Source: Nemertoderma westbladi
Taxonomy: Eukaryota; Xenacoelomorpha; Nemertodermatida; Nemertodermatidae
Assembly (NCBI GenBank): GCA_032718475.1
Contig: JAUCBJ010001606.1
Span: 35,436 to 99,435, forward strand
Length of the DNA stretch: 64,000 nt
Reading direction: 5' to 3'
Shown here: piece by piece, positions 11,197-20,558 of the stretch
Layout of the letters: each line of letters begins with the position of its first letter
Position numbering within the stretch: the stretch's first letter is position 1
Program-made: the position numbers and the translations under genes
Notes under the pieces: generated by a model
Seen by the model: only the letters and a program-made list of their open reading frames with translations
Database searches by the model: none
What the model was told of the DNA's origin: nothing

Positions 11197-11390
11197 GATA
11201 ACTAATTGTTGGTTACTACTTTTCTCTATTTTGGATTTTGTTATGGATTAATCAAGTTAAAATGTGGGGATCCCAAAACTAATTCGCAATTCTTAGAAAA
11301 TATTTTGTTTATTCTACATTATCCTTCCCTCGAAAAATAAAAAGAACATAATGTGGAAATAAAAATATAATATGTGGAGGGAGGCTGATG
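11197..11390 (-). promoter_or_regulatory. Conserved 5' flank of TBC paralogue 1
   Basis: About 190 bases upstream of the start codon match the same position upstream of paralogue 2 (36840-37020) and partly paralogue 3 (59952-60090), including words reading on the plus strand GGATTTTGTTATGGATTAAT and GTTTATTCTACATTATC. The duplication unit therefore included the probable promoter/5' UTR. No specific element is identified. Confidence 0.55.
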
Positions 11391-11501
11391 ATTTGGGGCT
11401 GATGGTAACATACTGTGGGGTGAGGTTTCAACTCTATTTGGTGGTACGGTAGGGATATCTAATTTAATAATAATAATAATAATAATTAAAATATTTATAT
11501 A

Positions 11502-11530
11502 GCGCCTTTCCTAAATTAAGAGCAAGGCGC
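11502..11530 (-). repeat. 3'-tail hairpin of the LINE
   Basis: GCGCCTT at 11502-11508 and AAGGCGC at 11524-11530 form a perfect 7-base stem with a 15-base loop, directly before the trinucleotide tail. LINE 3' hairpins of this sort can be recognised by the reverse transcriptase. A similar tail is at 60915-60975. Confidence 0.7.
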
Positions 11531-11628
11531 ATGGCACTGTTAAAATGTAGGATTGCTAAAAAATTAGATAAAAACAGTTTAATTAAAAACGGACATTGAT
11601 AACATCGTGTGAACATGATTATGCAGAT

Positions 11629-14600
11629 TTACTCGTAATCCAGGTGGAAGTAGTGTGTTTTTAGCCTCGACTTAAAAACCGCGATGGTTGGTGATTGTCG
11701 AACGTTGAGTGGCAGTTTGTTCCAAATAGTCGGGGCAGCAACTGAGAAAGCGCGCTTGCCGTAGTGCACCATGTTGAATCTAGGGATCACCAGCAGTTCG
11801 TAGTGGGATGACTTCAGTGACCGGGAGGGCGTGTAGGGTGACAGTAGATCTCGCAGATATACTGGTGCTGTTCCATTCAGACACTTGTAGGTAATCATAG
11901 CAATTTTATAGTCTATCCGACGTTGCACTGGAAGCCAATGTAGTCGCATTAGTACAGGGGTCATTCGTTGCCTGTCACTTTTCTTGAGACCAACTAAAAG
12001 ACGCGCCGCACAGTTCTGCACATATTGTAGCTTTTTAATGGAATCAGTCGGAAGACCGTAATAAAGGGAGTTGCAGTTGTCCAATTTACTTGTGACAAGC
12101 GCATGAATCAAAATCTCAAGATTATCTTTGGATAAATAGCGCTTAATTTTTCCAAGATTCCTGAGGTGATAGAATGCTTCTCTGACAGTAATTCCAATGT
12201 GCTTGCGGAGTGTCAGATGAGAATCGATTTCAACACCGATATTACGCGCAGTTGCGCTACAACCAATAGTCTCGGAACCGATTATCACGTGCGGGGATTC
12301 AACTTGTTTACCGAATTGCGACTGCAGCATGACCACTTTAGTCTTATCTGAGTTCATCTTTAAAAGATGTGAGTCCATCCATGCTCGAACTTCGGAAAGG
12401 CACTTTTCAGTGATATCCACTGCATCATTCAGGTTTGATTTCTTAAATGTTATGTATATTTGAGTATCATCTGCGTAGAGATGTAGGGACAGTCCGTATT
12501 TCCTTATCACATTTGCGAGTGAACGTGTATAAATAGTAAATAGTATTGGGCCAAGTACTGATCCTTGTGGGAGGCCGTATCTTAATTGCTGAGGTTGAGA
12601 ATATGAGTTGTTAATGCGTACTTGTTGTGAGCGGCCCAACAAGTAGGATCGAAACCAATCTAGTGCTGTCCCTGCAATGCCGATCTCATGTTCCAGAGTA
12701 TTTAATAAGATACTGTGTTCGACAGTATCAAATGCAGCACTGAGATCGAGCATTATTAACAGTACTGCACAACCATCATCAATTCCCCTCAGAATCTCAT
12801 CGCTGACCCTAAGGAGTGCAGTTTCGGTTCCATGGAATGGTCTATAGGCACTTTGCATAGGCTCGTGTAGATTATGTAAGTTCAGATGGAGCATCAGTTG
12901 GTTTGCAACAGCTTTTTCAACTAACTTCGAAATGAACAAGAGGTTTGAAACAGGTCTAAAGTTTTTCAGTATCTCGGGGTCAAGGCGTAGCTTCTTGATA
13001 ATGGGATTGAGCACAGCTTCTTTAAATAATGATGGGAATGTAGCAGTTGTGAGTGATAAATTAATTATCATTGTAATGACACTTAAGAGAGTTGTAAGGT
13101 ATTGCTTCACAATATGTGTAGGGAGTGGATCACGGGGACTGGATTTGGGTTTTGAATCTTTGATAAGCTTGGCAACATCATCAGTTGATATTTCCTCGAA
13201 GTGATCAAGTTTTGGTACTGAAAAAGAGAATTGAGAGTCAGTTGGGCTACAATACTCTTCATCAGGGGCTACCTTGGCCCCAACCTCAGATTCAGCACTT
13301 CCGCAGTTCATAGTCTGATTTGGCAGATTTTGTCGAAATTCGATATCAACACCCAGCATTTCATCGCGAATATTTTCAATCTTTTTGTCGAAGTAGACTG
13401 CAAACCTTTCAGCTAACTCATATGCAGAGTCATGAGTCGGTAGGACATTACTTTTATGGTGAAGAATTTTGTCAACCACTGAGAAGAGCTTTCTATTATC
13501 ACCAATGTTTGAATCAATAATACCCCTGTAGAATTTCTCTTTTGTTGATATTAATAGCTGTGCCACGACATTACATTGTTGCCTGTAAGCATCACAGTCT
13601 ATCTGAAGTTGAGTCTTTCTATACCGGCGCTCGAGTCTCCTTCGCTTCCTTTTAGCCTCCATTATTGAATTATTGTACCACTTTGCCATGGGCTGAGATT
13701 TCGTGCACTTTTCAACAAGTGGTGCGTGAAGTTCGTAGAGGGACGATAGAATGTCATTGTACTGCCTTGATAACTCATTGACATTCGTTGCAGGACATCG
13801 GCATAATAGTGATGATTCAATATCAGTGCGAAGGTCACACCAGTTAGTCGATTTCGTATCTCTGTAGGATGTCACACAGGGTACTAGTGGAGGCTTTGAC
13901 AAGTTCAAATTAAAGCTGACTGCGAAGTGATCAGAAAGCCCAATGTCATGTACACAAATATTATCAACGAGTTGCAAGTCCTCAGAGTAGGTTAAGATCA
14001 GATCAAGGGTGTGTCCGTGTCGATGTGTTGGTTCCTCTACATGCTGTGTGAGTCCGAAGCAGCTAACAATCTCGAGAAATTTGCAGGCTTCCGCATTGCA
14101 ATTGTTGTCAACATGGAAGTTGAAATCGCCAATTATAATTAGCCTACCGGAGGAAGTTATCAGATTCTGAAGCAAATCGGCAAATTGGTCTAGAAATTGT
14201 GTATATGTGAAACCGTTAGCTGGGCTTGGGCAGGTCCGGTATATAATGAATATCCTAATTAAGGACCCCGAGTGGCGTAGGGTCAGCTCCATGTACTCAA
14301 AGGTTGGATATGTTGAACCATCAGAAGGACTGACCTTCATGCTCAGGGAGTCGCGATGGATACAGGCCACGCCACCGCCTCTTGTTCTGGTTCTTGGAAT
14401 GTGTTTTATAGAGCTACCCCTAGGACAGATATCATTTATGACCACATGATCCTGGATTGTACCTGTCAACCAAGTCTCAGTGATGGCAGTTATATCAATG
14501 GTATTCTCCAGAATGTAGTCTTTAATAAATTCTGCTTTGTTGTTCACAGACTGTGCATTATACAGTAATATACTGATTTTACTGGTAACCGCAGAAGGGG

Positions 14601-14964
14601 GGAGGCCCGGGAGGGTCATTGACCCCTGATCATTTCCATTAACACCAACAGCGGTAAAACACGACACATTATCATTAACCATAGTTAATCTTGGGGACAT
14701 TGACCTAATGGTTAAACACGACATGTTATCATTAAACATAGTTTTCCTTGGTGGCGTAGACCTCTGATTATTTCCGTTAACATTAACAGTGGTAAAACAC
14801 AACACATTATCCTGAAGCACAGTTGTCTTTGGGGACATTGGCCTCTTTAAAGTTAAACAGGACTCAATATCTTTGTCATTAGCAAACTGTGAACTGGGTA
14901 TATTTTCCTTTACGGGAATAATTGAAGTAGCTCCGGATTTCTTAACGGATTTAACATTAACCAA
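11629..14964 (-). CDS. LINE ORF2: endonuclease and reverse transcriptase
   Basis: The 1111-residue protein has an apurinic-type endonuclease (about 130-370) with YNAQSVNNK, the TETW motif (about 163), GDFNF (about 279) and SDHF (about 342), then a reverse transcriptase (about 640-900) with NFRPVSNL, LDLSAAFDTV, GLPQGSVLGP and the catalytic YADD at about residue 830. It ends with the IWNKLP segment usual for CR1/L2-like elements. It nicks target DNA and copies its own RNA there. Before the endonuclease lie about 115 residues with repeated NDN.SCFT and VNGN..GS modules, an unusual N-terminal extension. The start codon is the first ATG after the ORF1 stop. Confidence 0.92.
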   Translation of the reverse strand: MVNVKSVKKSGATSIIPVKENIPSSQFANDKDIESCLTLKRPMSPKTTVLQDNVLCFTTVNVNGNNQRSTPPRKTMFNDNMSCLTIRSMSPRLTMVNDNVSCFTAVGVNGNDQGSMTLPGLPPSAVTSKISILLYNAQSVNNKAEFIKDYILENTIDITAITETWLTGTIQDHVVINDICPRGSSIKHIPRTRTRGGGVACIHRDSLSMKVSPSDGSTYPTFEYMELTLRHSGSLIRIFIIYRTCPSPANGFTYTQFLDQFADLLQNLITSSGRLIIIGDFNFHVDNNCNAEACKFLEIVSCFGLTQHVEEPTHRHGHTLDLILTYSEDLQLVDNICVHDIGLSDHFAVSFNLNLSKPPLVPCVTSYRDTKSTNWCDLRTDIESSLLCRCPATNVNELSRQYNDILSSLYELHAPLVEKCTKSQPMAKWYNNSIMEAKRKRRRLERRYRKTQLQIDCDAYRQQCNVVAQLLISTKEKFYRGIIDSNIGDNRKLFSVVDKILHHKSNVLPTHDSAYELAERFAVYFDKKIENIRDEMLGVDIEFRQNLPNQTMNCGSAESEVGAKVAPDEEYCSPTDSQFSFSVPKLDHFEEISTDDVAKLIKDSKPKSSPRDPLPTHIVKQYLTTLLSVITMIINLSLTTATFPSLFKEAVLNPIIKKLRLDPEILKNFRPVSNLLFISKLVEKAVANQLMLHLNLHNLHEPMQSAYRPFHGTETALLRVSDEILRGIDDGCAVLLIMLDLSAAFDTVEHSILLNTLEHEIGIAGTALDWFRSYLLGRSQQVRINNSYSQPQQLRYGLPQGSVLGPILFTIYTRSLANVIRKYGLSLHLYADDTQIYITFKKSNLNDAVDITEKCLSEVRAWMDSHLLKMNSDKTKVVMLQSQFGKQVESPHVIIGSETIGCSATARNIGVEIDSHLTLRKHIGITVREAFYHLRNLGKIKRYLSKDNLEILIHALVTSKLDNCNSLYYGLPTDSIKKLQYVQNCAARLLVGLKKSDRQRMTPVLMRLHWLPVQRRIDYKIAMITYKCLNGTAPVYLRDLLSPYTPSRSLKSSHYELLVIPRFNMVHYGKRAFSVAAPTIWNKLPLNVRQSPTIAVFKSRLKTHYFHLDYE

Positions 14965-15009
14965 TAAATTGGAGTCCCTGTCCTTATCATTAACTATTGA
15001 AACATCCAG

Positions 15010-16056
15010 TCAATCTCCACGTTCCGAATTGTGTCGATGTTCACTGCGACGAATAACTCGTGTATGCACTCCGTCAAGTTCAATTGGGGATGTAGGTACT
15101 ACGTGTGAGTTTGCTCGTGAGATATTACCGGTAGTTGGTCTAGCGACAGCGTTGGTGGAGTCTATGGCCGCCCGTTCGATGATGTTGTTGCGATATATGA
15201 CCCATTGTTTGTTAGGTTCCTCTGAGCGCTTCTTTTTTAGAGTTATTCTAAGCACGTACTGCTCGTGGGCTTGGGCGCGAGTGTAATCGGGATTTATATA
15301 GACTGTCCCGAACCGTTCCGAGTTCCTTAGTTTTTTTGCTGCTTTTAGTAGTTGTATGCGCTTATCAGGATTCAGAGTCACTATCATTTTCTCTCGGGTA
15401 TCACCGGAACTAGCTGCAGGTACCTTTATTCGTTTAAGACTGACGATACCCTCAGACAAATCCACCCCTACTTCGGCCGCGATATCGACAACAGTATCTT
15501 TATCGCTAATCGCGTCAGGAGAGAATATCCCAGATATTACGAGGTTGTCCATTCTCTCAGTTTGTAAGCGGGTTTCGTTTTGTACCTCCCGTGTAATAGC
15601 TACTACAGGAATGCTCCTGCTGATGGTTACCCCGGCGTAGGAATTCTTCTTCTCTGGGTCAACAACGTTTTTGCGCTTTCGCTGAACTATGGTGGCCCAC
15701 GAAGAGTCGACTTCCTGGATTTCAGTGGATGATTCATCCGATAACACTTCTTTAATAGTTACCATCTCGTCTACAGTTTTTTGAGCTTCGCTCTTTATAT
15801 CGTCGATTGCGTCGTTGAATTCTGTGCGCATTGATTTAATAGAAGTATTTACCGAAGACCGCAACCGATCCATACAGTCTTTATATTGCTTCGCGTCGTT
15901 GGCTACTTGTTGTGAGATTTTATCGATCTCGGCTTGTAGACGAGACTCCATCTCTGTTATTCCGTCCGTTAGTCGGGATATATGTCTGGCGGAGCACTGG
16001 CCACAATAAAACTGCACTTTGTTGAAGTCTATGGAGGTTTTCGTAATACATACCAC
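15010..16056 (-). CDS. LINE ORF1: partial PHD finger, coiled coil and RRM-like domain
   Basis: The 348-residue open frame begins with a partial PHD-finger-like motif (FYCGQCS preceded upstream in frame by STCDTAVVC), then a coiled-coil stretch (about 30-105), and an RRM-like C-terminal half with KLRNSERFGTVYINPDYT followed by TLKKKRSE. This is the usual architecture of CR1-clade ORF1 proteins, which bind element RNA. The listed start is a GTG, not an ATG. The first in-frame ATG is around residue 36, so the natural start has probably been lost. Confidence 0.8.
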   Translation of the reverse strand: MVCITKTSIDFNKVQFYCGQCSARHISRLTDGITEMESRLQAEIDKISQQVANDAKQYKDCMDRLRSSVNTSIKSMRTEFNDAIDDIKSEAQKTVDEMVTIKEVLSDESSTEIQEVDSSWATIVQRKRKNVVDPEKKNSYAGVTISRSIPVVAITREVQNETRLQTERMDNLVISGIFSPDAISDKDTVVDIAAEVGVDLSEGIVSLKRIKVPAASSGDTREKMIVTLNPDKRIQLLKAAKKLRNSERFGTVYINPDYTRAQAHEQYVLRITLKKKRSEEPNKQWVIYRNNIIERAAIDSTNAVARPTTGNISRANSHVVPTSPIELDGVHTRVIRRSEHRHNSERGD

Positions 16057-16130
16057 AGCAGTGTCACACGTTGAATTTATTGGTAATTGTCTTAATTTAG
16101 TGGTGCAGTTTTGTTAGAGTTCGTGGCACA

Positions 16131-16550
16131 CTGCTGATGAGGAGAACCACGAATCGCAGGGTTCAATGTTTAAATCTCCAAAACCCTTTTATTTTTATAA
16201 AATGTATTACTTAGACTTACTTACCTTTTCAGCGGACAAAATGTCCAATGTCCTATATTTTTCTTAATTGATGGGATAGCCATAGCCTATTCGTGCAATA
16301 TAGTACTTACCGTACCGGTCCGGTACTTGTATTATTACTGAATAATTCTTACATTTGTCTTATAGTACTGTAGGCCTACTACTTGTAGTTTGGTTTGGTG
16401 CATGCAGTTTTCCTTGTGGTATATTTATATTATTATATACATTGATATATTGAGATATTGCTAACCGATATTTGGGCATAAAAAACATGAACTTCAGAAG
16501 ATTCAAATGCTATTAAATTAAACAACAAATATCTAAGTGTTACTACGACA
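16131..16550. other. AT-rich gap
   Basis: No gene or repeat recognised. The word GTACCGGTCCGGTAC at 16311-16325 is a short palindrome of no known meaning. Confidence 0.4.
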
Positions 16551-16682
16551 GAGCCCCTAAAGGGACATACGAAAAAATTTTCTAACACGTGCGCATGTGA
16601 TAATTATACGTGATAGTATTATAATTAGTAATACATGTAACATGTATTATATATTTTTTTTCATGTCCCTTATAGGGGCTCC
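16551..16682. mobile_element. Small MITE (132 bp)
   Basis: The ends are inverted: GAGCCCCTAAAGGGACATAC at the left and its near reverse complement (ATGTCCCTTATAGGGGCTC) at the right. The interior is non-coding AT-rich sequence. Size and structure fit a miniature inverted-repeat element. No clear target duplication was identified. Confidence 0.65.
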
Positions 16683-17425
16683 GTATTCTACAGTAGATTG
16701 TATATGAATACAATACCAAGTAAAACGATATACTGTACTAATAATATAAGTTATATAGGAATTTATTGCTAGTTATTACTTAGCGTTATGCATTGTTAAT
16801 AATTATATTTCGCATTTTATTGATATTCATTCGTTGATATACGTTCCATGAGTTCACATAATTATATATGGTGGCGAAGGCGGTGTTCCCTGGGCTTGGT
16901 TAGCTGGATACTATTACCAAATAAATATAGGGAATTTACCCAATGTTTAAACGGGGTTCGCTAAATGGTTGAGTAGCGGCCGCACCAACATTAGCAAGAT
17001 AAGGATCAGTAGATGAAGATGAAGCTTCATTTAGCAAATTAACTTACTAAAATAATATAATACATACAAATTAGGATACACGGAACGCTATTATTTATTT
17101 ATTTATTATTATATTATATTATTTATTTATGTTTAACTAGTTTATATGTATTTAGTAGTCAAACCAGATGTAAAAATATACTGGCCAGTTAGCCAGTACC
17201 GGTAGGTATCTACATAAAAACCAACAAATAAGAAAATAAACTAGTGGCTGGAAACCAGCAAGTTGTATGCAATCGGAGATCAGCTAAAATGTAGTCAACT
17301 GTTTGATAGTTTTCGCATGGGATGGGTATTATGAATAATTATCAACCCAAATGTCGTCAGTATAGTTCCAAAGGGAGAAGAAACATGTATACAGGCAATA
17401 CGCAACAAACCAACAACTACTGGGA
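16683..17425. other. AT-rich gap with TTTA microsatellite
   Basis: Contains an interrupted TTTA/TTA repeat at 17090-17132. No coding or RNA feature is supported. Confidence 0.4.
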
Positions 17426-17467
17426 AACTTGCCTATCAAACTTGCCGCTGTCAAATTTCAGTGTAAC

Positions 17468-17890
17468 TCCCACCTTGCTCTAGTGGTAGTGATAGCATTG
17501 AATCCACATCACTACGGAGGTCGTGGCTTTGATCCCCGCATGGGGGCCAGGGCAATTTTCGTTTCGGCACGTTTAAAGGGTTTAGCCAGGGCGAATCTCT
17601 GCTCTGCATCCTTAAATGGTAGCTAATTGAGTACTATAATATCTAGACCGGACCGAGCCATGCTTGCATCCGGTTGTAGTTACATTGTTACCTTAGTTAC
17701 TCAGTACTTAGATAGTTATAAATATCTAAATATCCTGTTATTGTTATTTTGGTAATAATAAACAATGCTGTGCTACAATTATTATTGTAATAATTGTAAA
17801 TCGCAATTAAATCTATAAAATTATAATTATATGTTATATAGAGCAACTGTAGCTAAATGAGTACTGGAGTTTGCTCTGGGGGGTATAGTT
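17468..17890 (+). mobile_element. tRNA-related SINE, family S1, interrupted
   Basis: A tRNA-like head has an A-box region TTGCTCTAGTGGTAGTGATA and a B-box-like GGCTTTGATCCCC about 45 bases later. The body (TTTAGCCAGGGCG, AATGGTAGCTAATTGAGTAC, up to about 17640) matches the fragment at 8105-8260. The words GTAGCTAAATGAGTAC and CTCTGGGGGGTATAGTT recur at 17852-17890, so the tail is either duplicated or displaced by about 200 bases of inserted AT-rich DNA. Not a functional tRNA. Confidence 0.6.
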
Positions 17891-17891
17891 A

Positions 17892-17908
17892 GGGGGGGGG
17901 GGGGGGGG
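17892..17908. repeat. G homopolymer run (17)
   Basis: An uninterrupted G run directly after the SINE tail word GTATAGTTA. Confidence 0.9.
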
Positions 17909-18088
17909 CTCACTGTAATTACGTCGCCAGACTATGCGAAATCCCTGGCCTTACGGCCGAAGAAAACTTTTATTCTCAGTGGTCGAGCTACTAGGATAAC
18001 GAAAAATACTTATCCGAATCTGTTTATATAAATTTTATTATTTTTTTTAGAGGATTAAATGGTCCTTTATTAGATTAGATTAGATTAA

Positions 18089-18303
18089 ATGGGTCCTTTT
18101 ACCGGCCACCACGGCGCGCTTGTAAAGAAACGTCTGTTACGAGTTTTCCGACAGAGTCTTTCTCATTTATATTTAAAAGTTGTCTTCCAAACCAGCTGTA
18201 GGCTATCCTCCGTTTTCCCGTATACAAGGATCAGATTCCTGAACACATACGGTCGGGTGTTGTGTACCATTATAATTGTGGAAGCTGCGATGCTGTTTTT
18301 TAG
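18089..18303 (+). pseudogene. Penelope-like element fragment, linker before GIY-YIG
   Basis: The first frame gives PFTGHHGALVKKRLL and FQTSCRLSSVFPY. A +1 shift then gives KDQIPEHIRSGVVYHYNCGSC and a stop at 18301-18303. The sequence RLSS.F..KD..P....SGVVY...C..C is the conserved linker with a zinc-binding CxxC that precedes the GIY-YIG endonuclease in Penelope-like retroelements. RT and endonuclease cores are absent. One frameshift plus truncation at both ends make it a relic. Confidence 0.6.
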
Positions 18304-18381
18304 AATCTTTATTTCTTAAATCATGTAGTTTAAGTTATTTGCGCTTTTTATTGTTGCTTTAATAAGCTTCAGCTGTAATAC

Positions 18382-19839
18382 AACAACCATTTTCAGGGGG
18401 TCGGAGCCCCCCCCCTAATTTTTTTTCAAATTTCAATAAAATGCTACGAAATTCGGTATGATGATAGATCGACACCTTTTCTTACTGGTGGCCTGGCCGG
18501 ATTTTTCAATTTCACAGTTATTTCCATACAACACTCCCTTACAAAATGTCTATTTCGCAATGTTTAACCACCTACGTAGACTTTATTTTACGTCTTTGAA
18601 ATGTAATCTAGATATCATTCGAAACGCCTTCGTCTGCAGATTCCGAATCTGAAAACCGTTTTAAATCTAACCAAAAATTGGTAAAGATATTATCAAAATA
18701 CTAATGTGTAAATTCAGAGACGTAAAATCGCTATAATTCTGATGTTTTGTTGTCTTTATTCTAGAATATTAATTATTATTGTCTCTCTTATTCAATGCAA
18801 TCTATTAAAATAACCAAAATTAACACAACCAAATTAAATATATATATAAAGAGTTGATCGATAGAGTATTTCAGTATTATATGTTTATGTATACATTGTG
18901 TATACATTTGTTTATGTGGATCTCAACAGCTCGGCCGTGGGCTAGTATTGTGTCGTTATGTCTCGTCCACGAAGACCGGCCCCATCGCCAAACCCAAGTC
19001 CACGCCAAGATCTGCGACCACCACGGAGGCAAAGAGAACTCGATCTCAGCAGTGCAAATTGCAATCTCCGTCGAACGCCTCCCAACACGCTGGCGAGTCC
19101 GCGCTCACGCATTGGTTGATGCTTCCCCACCAGGACTTCTACAATGTGATTGATCAGTATCCTGGTTTCTGGACACCACACACCGTCTGTGGTACCCACG
19201 AGCGGAGTGAACGACATCCGTCGGTCTTCACAGACAGTGCGGTAGTGGCGCCTCTTATAGCTGCAGCGTTCTTCGAGGAGAGACTCGGTGGATCGATTGG
19301 CCTGGGCGTACGAGGTGGCGTCAGCGTTTATAATCGCAACATCTAACGACGCCACCCGTTGGTTCGCCCAGAGCCCTCGCGCTACTAAATCGGCTCGTAA
19401 TCGTTAATTGTTATTTAGCTGAGCGTTTAAAACTCTCCATCTTGTTTTTTCATTACCCATAATTAATATTCTAGAATTGAGTAAAAAAACATTAGAATTA
19501 TCCGATTTACGTCAAAAATTTTCACTTTTGAAATGAGTTCTTGGTGAAATTTACAGTACAACGGGATTCAGATTCAGAATCTGCAGGTGAAGGCGGATCT
19601 AATGATATCTAGATTTCATTCCAAAGACGAAAAATAAAGCTGACGGAGGTGGCTAAATATTGCGAAATAGACGATTATTAACGGCTTGTTGTATCGAAAT
19701 AGCTCATAAATTAAAAAATCCGGCCAGGCCACCAGTAAGAAAAGGTGTCGATCTATTATCATACCAAATTTCGTAGCATTTTATTGAAATTTGAAAAAAA
19801 ATAGGGGTGGGGGGCTCCGACCCCATATAAATGGTTGTT
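18382..19839. mobile_element. Foldback element B with GC-rich interior
   Basis: The arms at about 18382-18660 and 19555-19839 are inverted copies: both start AACAACCATTT, pass GGGTCGGAGCCCCCC, ATGCTACGAAATT, GATCGACACCTTTTCTTACT and TGGCCTGGCCGG, and reach GCAGATTC.GAATCTGA. The arms are AT-rich and non-coding. The centre holds a GC-rich stretch (18935-19400) unlike everything around it. No transposase is seen. Confidence 0.8.
18935..19400. other. GC-rich insert with open frames, origin unknown
   Basis: About 465 bases of markedly higher GC content lie in the middle of foldback element B. The plus strand has a 132-residue open frame (18948-19346) whose second half contains DFYNVIDQYPGFWTPHTVCG and ends SVYNRNI with a stop. 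A different frame starts at the ATG at 18958 with a Pro/Arg-rich run (MSRPRRPAPSPNPSPRQ). The minus strand is also open for 137 residues. I recognise none of these. It may be a captured host-gene fragment or a decayed internal gene of the element. Confidence 0.45.
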
Positions 19840-20558
19840 TTTTTTAGGGTTATGGTGTATTTTCATATGGTTTAAACAATTGATATGTTCAGTCAAAATT
19901 TATACCTTTAAATTTTTATGGCGTTAATATTTAATATTAGAAATTAATCTAATGTAGAAAATTATTAATCAATGACAAAATCACTAGCAAGCAAAGCAAA
20001 ATTATTATTTTATTAAAGAAAGTAGCTTGTATATATTTTAGGACATGTTTTAATTACCAATTTTTTTTAAAAGTAAATTACAATAGTGCCGAAAATTGGG
20101 GATAACATGATGAGAAATGCGAATCAGTTAAATTTTGAGAAGGAATTAATATCTATAGAAAAGTTGCAGGAGCATAAAATCTAAAATGGAGAAAGAAAGA
20201 TATGAAAATGCAACTAAGAAAGAATATTTTGAACAGATTATGAAGAAAACTTTGCAATTGTTACTCAATGGACTATTTCGGCAATATTGAGCAGAACTGT
20301 ACAATATTTACTGTAGAGTTATTTTTTATGTACAAATCTATGATGGGACAACTCCCACAAACTCTTGAGTCAGTTACTAATAATTATATACTTTTTAGTT
20401 CAATAAAACATATTACCAATCACGCAGATATACTTTTGAACATTGTAACAATTATATAATGTTTTCTACTACAGTATTACGTAAAGAATTGGTCTAAATT
20501 ACGAGCAGTAAATCGATGGTTATATTATTATTGTTTCGACGTCTACACCTTTTTAAGA

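Larger units (their letters stand above)
11464..16130 (-). mobile_element. Nearly complete CR1/L2-type LINE with two ORFs
   Basis: On the minus strand the order is ORF1 (16056-15010), a 45-base spacer, ORF2 (14964-11629) and a 3' UTR ending in an (ATT)n tail (11464-11486 as TAA on the plus strand). ORF1 lacks its beginning: the in-frame sequence upstream reaches a stop near 16120 with no ATG, so the 5' end is probably truncated. Both ORFs are otherwise open, which suggests a fairly recent insertion. Confidence 0.85.
17985..20540 (+). repeat. Repeat R, left half, interrupted by insertions
   Basis: Segments 17985-18058, 19850-20065 and 20405-20540 line up in order with the uninterrupted copy at 43201-43600 (shared words include ATATGGTTTAAACA, TTTAATATTAGA and TAGGACATGTTTTA). 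The first gap (18059-19849) holds a Penelope-like fragment and foldback element B. The second gap (about 20066-20404) is flanked by TTACCAAT on both sides, suggesting an insertion with duplicated target. The copy stops at GTTTCGAC (20533-20540), exactly where the copy at 33338 resumes. Confidence 0.7.

Noticed and set aside
17468-17540. Functional tRNA gene
   Set aside because: The B box is degenerate and no cloverleaf closes; the body repeats at another locus, so it is a SINE.
18942-19355. 137-residue antisense frame in the GC-rich insert
   Set aside because: High GC content lowers stop frequency on both strands; no motif supports either strand as coding.
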